From IMG/VR virus record IMGVR_UViG_3300009071_000039, positions 1-29,911 of that record: a DNA stretch of 29,911 bases; one strand, written 5' to 3'. Below the pieces are notes generated by a model, which worked only from the letters and a program-made list of their open reading frames with translations, was not told the origin of the DNA and did no database searches. This DNA is from a virus. Both the position numbers and the translations under genes were made by a program. Below are positions 16,265 to 28,200 of the stretch, one piece after another (the stretch's first letter is position 1; each line of letters starts with the position of its first letter).

Positions 16265-19200
16265 ATGGCTAAGCGTATACGCTCAGAAGATTTTTTACCT
16301 GAAATTTTTCAAACACCTGCAAACAAGCAGTTGTTGCGTAGTACTCTTGATCAACTCACACAAAACCCAAAACTCAAACCAACTGAAGGTTATATAGGAC
16401 GTAAAATAGGTCCTGGAGTTACTGCCAGTGATAGCTACGTACTTGAACCAACACAAACACGCACCAACTATCAACTTGAACCAGGCGTTGTGCAAACAAA
16501 CGACAATGGCACAGAAATTAAAAATACCATTACCTATCCTGGCATAATTGATAGTTTAGCACTCCAAGGTTCTAATACCACACGTGACGATAGATTGTTT
16601 GACAGTGAATACTATAGTTTTGATCCAATGGTTGATTTTGACAAGTATGTAAATTTTGGTCAGTACTATTGGGTAGCGGCTGGTCCAGATAGCGTTAGTG
16701 TTTTTGCAAACGCTATTCCTATACGAGCAAGTTATGATGTAAAATATGAAAACACAGGTTATACATTCTCAGGTTACTCAGGAACATTGCCAACTATTTC
16801 ATTAGCTAGACAAGGTGAGTATAATTTCAACGTAAGCGACACAGGACGTAACTTTTGGATCCAATCGCAACCTGGTACATCAGGCGTGTTATCACAACAA
16901 CCAAATCAAAGTTCAAGAGATGTACTTGGTGTAACAAACAACGGCGACGATTTTGGCACAGTGACATTTAACGTTCCAAGTAATACTGCACAAAATTTTT
17001 ATTTTACTCTAACCGACATAGGTGCAACTGATTTAGTTGCTAGTACCCTTAACTTTAACCAAATCAATAATCAGTATGTTGATGTATTTTTAGCCGCAAA
17101 TGGCGGAATAGATGGAATTACAGATCTACAAAATCGCACACTTATTTTTGTAGGAGGACAATCTGATGGGTGGGCAGATGAAGAGCCATTTGATAGTCAA
17201 GGATTTGATAATACGGTGTTCTCGGACACTGACCCAATTGATGGCAACGCAAATAGACTTGTACAATGGAGAATAAATTACAACTATGCAGATCCTGAGC
17301 GTCCTTTTATGGAACTTACAAAAGTACAAAGTATTGCTAACCTAAGTAAAACTGTAATTGAATATGGTACAAGTAATGCTGGAAAAACATGGTACAAGAA
17401 TGCAGATGGTGTATTTGAATTACAACCATTGATTACTGCAAACCTTGATATACTTTACTATCAAGATGCTAGTGACGAACTAAACTTTGGTGTAATTAGA
17501 TTAGTTGACCAAGAAAATTTATCAGATTTAAATGTTGATGAAGATATTGTTGGAAAAGCAACATATACATCTCCTAATGGAGTGGTTTTTACTAACGGTC
17601 TGAAAGTAGAATTTACTGGAGCTATCGTACCAAACTCATACGAAGGTAAAGAATACTACGTAGAAGGAGTTGGCTCTGCAATAGAGCTTTTACCAGTTAC
17701 TGACTTTGTAACACCAGAAACCTATACAGTAAGTGCAACAACTCCATTTGATAGTTTAGCTTACGACGTCGGCGGATATGACGCAACTGCAAATGCGCCG
17801 ACTCAACAAGATTACATGACAATAAATCGAGCAAGCATTGATAAAAATGCTTGGAGTCGAAGCAATAGATGGTTCCATATTGATGTGTTAAGATCAACTG
17901 CAACCTATAATAATGTAACGCTAGTAATCGACAATAATGCAAGAGCAAAACGTCCAATACTTGAATTTAGAAAAAACCTTAAACTAATCAACGGCGGAAC
18001 TGAAGGTATAACTCCTGTTGATATAATTGACTTCAGTCAGGAAAATGCCTTTCAAAATGTCAATGGCAGTATAGGATACAGTGTTGACGGCTATACATTA
18101 ATAGCAGGGTCAAGAATAATATTTGCAAATGACAATGACCCACAGGTGAAGAATAAAATTTATACTGTGAGCTTTGTTGATTTAAAGGATGGTAGTGCAC
18201 CAACTATTGATTTACAAGCCGCTAGTTTGACATCACCTGAGGTGCCAATTAACAGCAATCTAGTTGTATTGAGCGGTATTACCGAGCAGGGAAAAAGTTA
18301 TTATTTTAACGGTACGTCGTGGATAAAAGGTCAGCAGAAAACTGATACTAACCAGGCTCCGTTGTTTGATGTCTTTGATCCCAATGGGTACAGCTACAGC
18401 GATACTAGTGTATATCCAAGTACCACATTTCAGGGAACCAAAATATTCAGTTACGCAGTTGGAACAGGTACTACGGATACAATTATTGATCAACCATTGA
18501 AATATAGTTCTATTAACAATGTTGGCGATATAGTATTTGATAACAATTTGTATACGGATACATTTACCTATGTAGTAAATGCTAGTAGTTCGACTCAAAA
18601 GATTGACACAGGTCTAATAAGACAGTATAACACAAGAACAACGTTTAATAAATTGCTGGGCTGGCAAACACACTTTAACACAAGTGTCCAACGACAAAGT
18701 TTCACATTTGATTATACTGGATTACCATTGGTATTAGATATACCCGTTATAACAGATACGTCGCAGGTTCCAGTAAAGGTTTTTGTTGATGGACAATTTG
18801 TACTGCCAGATACCTACACATATACTACTAATGCAGATAATGTAACAGAGATTACATTCAATCCAAATGTTACTGGTGAACCAAATACTGATCCACCAGT
18901 TGGAACAGTCGTTGAAGCTCAAGTTCTTAGTAACAGTGCCAGCACAATTGGTTTTTATACTGTTCCTTCTAACCTTGAATCCAATCCTATGAATAAAAAC
19001 AGTGAAGGATTCACTCTAGGAACAATAAGAACACACTACGAAACTATCTGTCAAAATCTAGAAGATTTTACTGGTAAGATACACGGAGCAAATAATTTAC
19101 GTGATCTTGGAAATGTTGTACCCTACGGTCAGCTAATACTACAACAAAGTTCTCCTCTTACAATGATGACTCCATTCATCAACGGTCGAGATACAGAGTT

Positions 19201-22200
19201 CTTTCGTGCATTAGAATTCAACAGTGCAGAATATGGAAAAACTAAAAATAAAATTCTTGATTTTGTAGCAAACAACGATTGGTCAGGAAAGTCAACTGCA
19301 TATATTCTTGACACCACACTTACTACAATAAATGCAGGTAAAGATGCAAATGCACCTTTTTACTGGACTGATTCTGTACCTTGTGGTAATGTATTTGAAA
19401 CAACCACATACACTTTTAGTGCAATATCAACATATACATTTGATACTTTGTATAGCTATGACTTCACAACTGCAAATTATAACGGTATTTTAGTATACCT
19501 TACTCCAAAAGCAACTGGAAAGCAAACACAATTAATAGGAGACGGCGAAGAATACACAGTTGCAACAGATGGACCAAGAATTACAATCAACAGCAGTACC
19601 GTTACTCTAGAAATTGGTGATATAATTACCATTAGAGAATATACTGCCACATATGGAAGTTATGTTCCTGCAACTCCTAGTATGCTTGGACTATATCCAG
19701 TATATCTGCCACAATCCTTTGTAGACAACACCTATGTAACTCCTACTACTGTGATTCAAGGTCATGATGGAAGTTTAACCGTTGCATGGGAAACAGGTGA
19801 TTATAGAAATGACGTCCTACTAGAACTAGAAAAACGCATATACAACAATATAAAAATTAATTCTGCTGAAAAATACGACCCACCATTGAGAGCAAGTGAT
19901 GTTATTCCAGGACAATTTAGAACAACTGACTACACGCTAACAGAAGTTAATAATATCCTTAATGTAAGTTTTCTTGCCTGGGTTGGTGCAAACAGAGTAA
20001 ATTACAAGGACCAATCATATGATGCTGATAATCAGTTTACTTGGAACTACTCTAATAGCTCAAATCGTCTCGATAATGATCCACTGTTAGGATTCTGGAG
20101 AGGCATATATTTTGATCTCTATGACACTGATAGCCCACATACACGTCCTTGGGAAATGGTAGGACTTAGTGTACGACCAAGTTGGTGGAATACTAAATAT
20201 GGCCCAGCTCCATATACATCAGGAAACCTTGTGTTGTGGAACGACATGGCCAAAGGTATTATTGCGTACCCAACAGGCGATGTTGTAGTTAAAGAATTTG
20301 TACGTCCACAATTGCTCGACTGCTTACCAACTGATAGCCAAGGAAACCTTGTAAGTCCAATGCAAAGTATAGTTGGAAGCTATGATCAAAGTAGTTTTGT
20401 TAAAAGTTGGGTAGCAGGAGATTTTGGACCAACACAAACTGCTTGGAGAAGAAGCAGTTACTATCCTTTTGCAATTCAAAGATTACTTGCATTATGTGAA
20501 CCAGCAAAATATTTTAGCTTATTTGCAGACAGAGATCTATACAAATACAACACTGAATTCAATCAGTACTTGTATAACAATAGATTTAGAATTGATCCAG
20601 CACAGGTTTCAGTATACGGTAATGGAATAATCAAAAATAGTTACATCAACTTTGTAGTTGATTATAACAGAGTCACTGGTACTGATAGCACAGTTTTAGT
20701 TACTGATAAACTTGCGAATCTTAATGTTAGATTGTGCTATAGAATGGCATCATTTAGTGATAAGAGTTATTTAAAAATATTTGCAGAAAAATCATCACCA
20801 AACAGTTTAAACAGTAGTTTGCTACTGCCCGATGAAAGCTTCAACTTGTACCTATATCAAAATCCAAGTTTTAGTGAAATCCAATACAGTGCAGTAACAG
20901 TACAAAGGACAACAAACGGATACTCAGTAAATGGATATAGTACTACGAAACCATATTTTGAGATACTGCAAAGTGTTCCAACTGGTAAGTTTACCAGTAT
21001 CGATGTTAACGGTCAGCAAAGTAGAATTAATAATACCTATACAAATAATGTCGTACAAGTACCTTATGGTTATGTGTTTACAAGTACTAATTCAGTTGTT
21101 GATTTTCTCACAAGTTATGGAGCATACCTTGATAAACAAGGACTAACATTTGACAGTCAAGTAAACGAAACAATAGTTGACTGGACACAAATGGCAAGAG
21201 AGTTTTTGTATTGGGTTGGTCAGAGTTGGACAGTTGGTAGTCTTATAAACTTGAATCCTGGTGCTGATATACTCAAGCTAAAGCAGAATTTTGCAGTTGT
21301 TGAAAGTTTAAAAAACGAAAATATAAATGACATAATGCTTGATCAAAACTTTGAACCTTTGTTTGGAAAAGACTATGCAGTTGAAAGATTAGACAACGAA
21401 TTAAAACTAATTGGTTTGAACAATCAAACATTCAGTTTTCTAAATGCTAGATTTACAAGTTACGAGCACATAATTGTTTTTGACAACACAACTATTTTTA
21501 ATGACCTAATTTATAACCCTATTACTGGTGCTAGACAAAACAGGTTGTTACTGAATGGAAATACTGTTTATGAATGGAACGGCACTTTAGATGCACAAGG
21601 TTTTATTTTAAATCAAGACAATATCAAGGAATGGGTGCCAAATCAACCATATACAAAAGGTCAAATTGTTTTATACAAAGAAGCATATTGGAGTGCTACA
21701 AGACTGTTACCACCAAATCCAGAGTTTGTTTTTGCTGATTGGATAAAAAGTGACTTTGATAGAATACAAACTGGCTTACTACCAAATATTGCAACCAAAG
21801 CAGATGCTCAAAGAGAAAACTATGATATACATACTGCAAATTTAGAAAGTGATTCAACGTTACTTGGTTTAGGATTAATTGGGTTTCGTCCGAGACAATA
21901 TATGCAGAACTTGAACCTTGATGATATTTCTCAAGCAGGTTTGTACTCACAATTTTTAGGAACAAAAGGTACTATTCGTGCTGCTGAACAACTAAAAAGT
22001 GCAAACCTTGGCAAAGAAGAAGCTGAGTATGAAATTAAAGAAAATTGGGCAATACAACGTGGTATCTATGGTGCTAATGCAAATAGAAGTTACTTTGAAC
22101 TTAGGTTAGATGAAAGCAAATTACTTGCTAATCCAAGTACAGTAGCAGTTGTTGACCCTGGAGACATAACTACTGCTAATCAAGAAATACTGATCAATAA

Positions 22201-25200
22201 TATTTGGAAACAAAGTTATAAGATTACTAATAAAAATATATTACCCACTGTAGCAACTATTCCTGAGGATAGAGCATTACCAAGTGCAGGTTATGTAAAT
22301 TATGATGATGTAGATATTAAAGTTTTTGACTTTGATGATTTAACCAATGTTGTAGCTAACTTAGATAAGATTGCAATAGGTACAAATGTTTGGGTTGCAA
22401 AAGCTAACTCATTTGATTGGAACATTTATCGAAATAATCTATTGAATGCCTCTTTGGAAATTGTAGTTGACAACTTAAATGACACATGTACTCTTACATT
22501 CAATACCAATCACAATTTGTCTGTTGGTAAAAGATTTGTAATTAAATATTTTGACGATGATGTTGATGGCGCATATATTGTAAACAGTATACCATCACTG
22601 AAAACCATTGTGATTTCTTTGAGCCTACCTGGTGACATAACTTCACTCACAGGAGATGGTTTAGTTCTTACTCTTGAGAGTGTTCGTGTTGCACAAACAA
22701 GTGATGTAGCAGATCTAAGTTTTGTAAACAATATTGTAACGGGCAATCAAGTTTGGGTTGACAATTTTGGCGACGATAAATGGGCAGTGTTACAAAAAAT
22801 TAATCCTTTTGGAACATCTACTGAACTAGACGCAGATGCTCCTATAATCAATGACCTCTACGGAACAACTGTTGAGCAGGGATTGGTTGGACAAGGGTTA
22901 GCTATTGGTGCACCGGGTTATGGTAGCGGAACTGGTGCAATTTACTGTCTTAACAAATCTGATACAAATACATACAAGCAAGTTGCCATAATGACACCTG
23001 GAGCTACTGGATTTTCAGGAGTTGGCACAAGTTTAAGCGTTGGTAATAATGAGCGTATAGTTACAGGTGCTCCTGCTAGTGATAGTAATAAAGGTTATGC
23101 ACTTGGCTTAAGACGTAATTCTTCAAATGGTACCTACACACAAACACAATTGTTCAACACAGGAACCAACAATGTTGATAATTTTGGACAGAGTGTTGCA
23201 GTAAGCGATGATGAACGTTGGTTGTACATTAGTGCTCCAACTGCAACTGCAAGTAGCAACTATGTGTACGCTTATCAGCAAATTGGTGTACAAGATCAAA
23301 CAATAGAATACACCGCAAACGGTACAACCACTGATTTTATTATCACAGGTACTATTGTTGTAAGTTCTGTGAATTCAACTGCTGAAACACAAATTGGAGT
23401 TACTCGTAATAATGTATCGCAAACAGTTACAACTGAGTATACGGTAGAAACTGTTGGTGGCAATCAAGTTGTAAGATTTGTAACTGCTCCAAATGAAAAT
23501 GATGAAATTAGAATAACTAGAAAACAAAGTGTTACCTATCTACCTAGTGTTCTTACCACAACTTTTTCAACTGCTACAGTGTTTAGCGTAACAGACATTT
23601 ACAGTTTTGCAGTGTATTATAATGGTGAATTATTACGTCCAATACATGATTACACATTTGCCGCAAACACAGTTACTTTGTTGTCCGGGATAAGCTCCGG
23701 AGCTCTTTTAATAAGTGCTAAAACATATTGGGATTTTGTAGCAAACATAAACATTTCAGGAAGTGTTGGCGATTTAATCGGACAAAGTATCTCCACAACC
23801 ACAGATGGTAGACAACTTATAATTGGTGCACCAGGATCAGATGTTACTGTGGGCTCGACTACAACTACCGACGCTGGTAAAGTTTATATCTATGATAGAA
23901 GTGTACAACGGTTTCAAGTTACTACTGCATCAACAACAACACAAAATTTTACAACAACAGATACTCCAGTAGGCACACCAGTTGTAACTGTAAATGGAAC
24001 ATACTTGATTCCTACTGCACAAAATAACAATTCACAATTCAGTCACTCAGGAACTACAATAACAATTGGTACTGCAACCAACCCCTACACACTGAATGTT
24101 GGCGACATTATTGAAGTTGAAACAAACACATTTAGATTGGTACAAACAATTAATTCACCAACACCTGGCGAAGAGTATAATTTTGGACAAGTGGTAGATA
24201 TGTGTTCAACCAATTGTAGTTTGTACATTGCAGAGCCAAATGATAGCACTATTACAGTTCAAGGCGGTAGTGTTGATAGATGGATTAATCAAAGCAGATT
24301 GTTTGGCACAATCACAGGAACTGAAACAAATCCCGTGCTTACTGCTACAGACAGTATAAGAATTAACAATTATTATGTCACACTCACTGGTACAACAGTT
24401 GCAAGTTTGGTTACGGATATAACAAATGCAGATATACCAAATGTTTCAGCTAGTGAAGTAAATGGTGCGTTACAAATAAATCTCACTAACATACAAGCAG
24501 GTGAAGAATTTATTAAATTACAAGTAGCACCAGGTAATGGAACTGCATTTGCAGATCTTGGTCTTGCTCAAATGGTGTTTGCACAGACTATTGTATCACC
24601 TGTAAAACAAAATTACGGTCACTTTGGTGAAAGTGTTAAGATCGATAGCACCGCAACTACTCTGGTAGTCGGTGCACCAGATGCTACTGCCAACCTTCCA
24701 ACAACATTTGACAATAACACCACGTACTTTGACAGCAAAAGTACAAACGTTATTGATTCGTTATCAGAATCAGGAGTTGTCTACACCTATAACTTCCTAA
24801 ACGCTGCAAACGCAAGTGCAACCAACCCAGGCAAATTTGTTTTTGGGCAACAATTGTATGACACCAGTATGGTTAGTTTTGACAAGTTTGGCAGTGCGGT
24901 TGATTACTATGACGGTGTTCTTCTAGTTGGTGCTCCTAACGATGATTTAGATGACAGTTCGGGCAATTATGGCAGAGTAACTCAGTTTGTAAATGCCAAT
25001 AAAGAATCTGCTTGGAAAGTTGTGTATAGCCAACAACCAATTGTTAACAGTGCATTATTGAATAGTGTTTTTACTTACAGCAAAGTCACAAATGAAGTTG
25101 ATACCTATCTTGACTTTATTGATCCATTACAAGGCAAAATACTTGGTTCAGCAAGTGCAAATATAAACTACACTGGCGGAATTGATCCTGCTGCTTACAA

Positions 25201-28200
25201 CACAGGCACAGTTAACAACTTTGGTTCACAGTGGAGAGATGAACACCTAGGAGAATTTTGGTGGGATTTAAGCACAGTAAGATTTATTGATTATCATCAA
25301 GACAACATAGAATATAAAGCAAGAAGATGGGGACAATTATTTCCAGGATCTACAGTAGACATTTATCAATGGACAAAAAATTCAGTAGCTCCTGCTGATT
25401 ATTCAGGCCCAGGCACAGTATACACAACTGAAAGTTATGTTGTTACAAGTAATTTAGATAGTGCAGGTACTTTTGTTACCAATTATTACTACTGGGTAAA
25501 AGGTTTAACTGCTATTCCGGCAAACAAGACACTGAGTTCAAATTCTATAACACAATACATTGCTGATCCAAGATCAAGTGGAGTATCTTATAGTGCTGCA
25601 CTTAGCCCAAGCACCATTGGTTTATATAATGTTCGTTCACAATTGGTTGCAAAAGATACTATACTACATGTAGAATTTGATAAACTTGAAAATACTGATG
25701 CTGTTCATAGCGAATATGATCTAATTACTACAAAGGATGCAAACAGTTTTCTTGGTACTGGACTTTACAGAAAGTTTTTAGACAGTTACTGTGGCATCGA
25801 TACGCTTGGAAATATTGTGCCAGACCCAACACTTTCTATTGCCGACAGATATGGTGTTGCTTTTAGACCAAGACAAAGTTTCTTTATAGACAGATTTCTT
25901 GCACTTGAAAATTACATGGTCCGTGCAAACAGAATAATGAAACAGTATCCTATTTCAGAGTCTAAGAGTTTTAGGTTACTGAATAGTGAAGATCCAGAAC
26001 CCACAAGCGTTAGTGGTTTATGGGATAAAAAACTCGCAACTTACGCTGAACTTACCTACCAAGATCTTAGACAGGTTCCAATTGGTTACAACTACCTAGT
26101 GCAGAGTGATAGTACACAAGAAGGCATGTGGACAATCTATACTGTGATTGCTGGTCCAAGTTTACAATTGGCAAGAGTGCAAAATTATGATACCAAGTTG
26201 TACTGGAGTTATGTAGACTGGAATGGAACAAATGCCGACGGGACCACCTATAGTGCGGCAAATGCCAGTGCATACGAAGTCGCAGTCTACAGTAACCTAC
26301 TAGCCCTTGAAAATGTAAGCGACGGCCAATGGGCAACTGTACTAGCAAATAGCTTTGGTAAGCGTGAAGTATATCAATATAGCACAACAACCAGTGAATG
26401 GACCAGAGTTTTCTTAGAAGATGGAACAATTGCAGTTGATAAAACTATTTGGGATTATTCAGTTGGAAACTTTGGTTTTTCAGTTGAGGCCTTTGATGCA
26501 CAACGTTTTGCACAAGCACCAGACGTTGAAACCAGACAAATTCTTAAAGCACTTAATGAAGAAATATTTACAAATGAACTAAAAATATTCCGTAATGAAT
26601 TGTTAATATTGACATTTGAATACATAATGTCAGAACAATCTGCTCCAGACTGGCTTATCAAAACTTCATTGATTGATGTAAATCATAAAATTAGAGATCT
26701 CAAAGAGTATCCAATATTTAGAAGAGACAACCAAGACTTTGTAAGTCAATATATTGAAGAAGTAAAACCATATCATGTACAGGTCAGAGAATTTAATTTA
26801 CGCTATGAAGGCGAAGATACCTATAACGGAAGCGTTACTGACTTTGATCTTCCTGCATACTATGATGCAACTCTTAATCAATTTGTTTCGCCTATACTTG
26901 ACGATAGCCAGTTTCCAAAAAGTTTAAGTGCAGTTCCTAGTACTTCGAGTGTCTGGACAACCTTTCCGTGGAGCCAATGGTATAATAACTACAAGTTACA
27001 AGTAAAAAGTGTCACAGTAATCAATGGTGGTTCAGGTTATACTCTAGCACCTGAAGTGGTTGTTACTGGCGATGCAACAACTCAAGCAACAATGACTGCC
27101 ACTGTTAACACTGCTGGTGTTGTTACAAGGATTAACGTAATTACTCCAGGAAGTGGTTATACAACTACTCCAACTGTTACTATATCAGGCGGTAATGGAA
27201 CAGGAGCAACTGCGGTTGTTGTTTTAGAACCACAACAGGTGCGTGACTTTACAACAACAATAAAATACGATAGAATTACATACACAAGTACTGTAAAAGA
27301 TTGGACTGCAAATACTGCATTTATTGCGGGCGAGCTAGTAAGATATCCGGTACCAACTGTTGGTGTTGTAAATGTAAGTTTACCAGAAGTATATAGTGTT
27401 ACTGCAAATTTCACAAGTGGTACAACATTTGATCCAGATAATTATACAAAAGTAGATCAATCAACTCTTGATGGTGCAGATAGAACAATTGGTTTGTACA
27501 CACCAGAACCAAATGAACCTGGTCGTGAACTTGCACAAGTTATGACAGGCATTGATTATCCTGGTGTACAAGTTGATGCACCAGACTTCGATGAAAACAC
27601 AGGTTATGATATTGGAAACTTTGATATCACACCTTATGATAATATTGACTTTGGTCCAGAGGGGTTGCCTACATATGATCCTGCAATATTAGATGTTATC
27701 TACGAAAGTTCTTTTACAGATACCTACTTAGGAACAAGAGCAACAGATATAAATGTTGATGGCGGTGCGTTTGTTGACACATACAGTTCGCATGCTCCAG
27801 AAGAATTGTTACCTGGGAGTGAATTTGATACACTTGATCTTAAAGTTTTTACTCGTCCAGGCAGTGACTGGAGCAGTGATGGTCATGGATTTGATATTGC
27901 AACAACTAATGTTACTTTTAATGGATCTGGCACAACAGTCGACTTTTCAAGTCAAATGCTACATCCAGTAGGCATAAAAGTAATTGATCTAAGTAGCGGA
28001 CAAGGTATTGGAACTACAGATTATTCTGTTAACTGGGTATCAAAAACTGTGTCACTTGGTGCAAGTATACCAAGTTCTATTGGAGACATAATATCAGTTA
28101 AGGTTTTTGGTCTAGGTGGAGGTTCACAGTTATACAAAGAAAGTATCATAGGCACTGATGTTGTAGCAAACACTTCTACTATACCTGTGGTGTTCAGTCA

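Noticed and set aside
20424-21146. Short plus-strand open frames inside the giant gene
   Set aside because: No SD or family features; the overlapping main frame is continuous and protein-like throughout.
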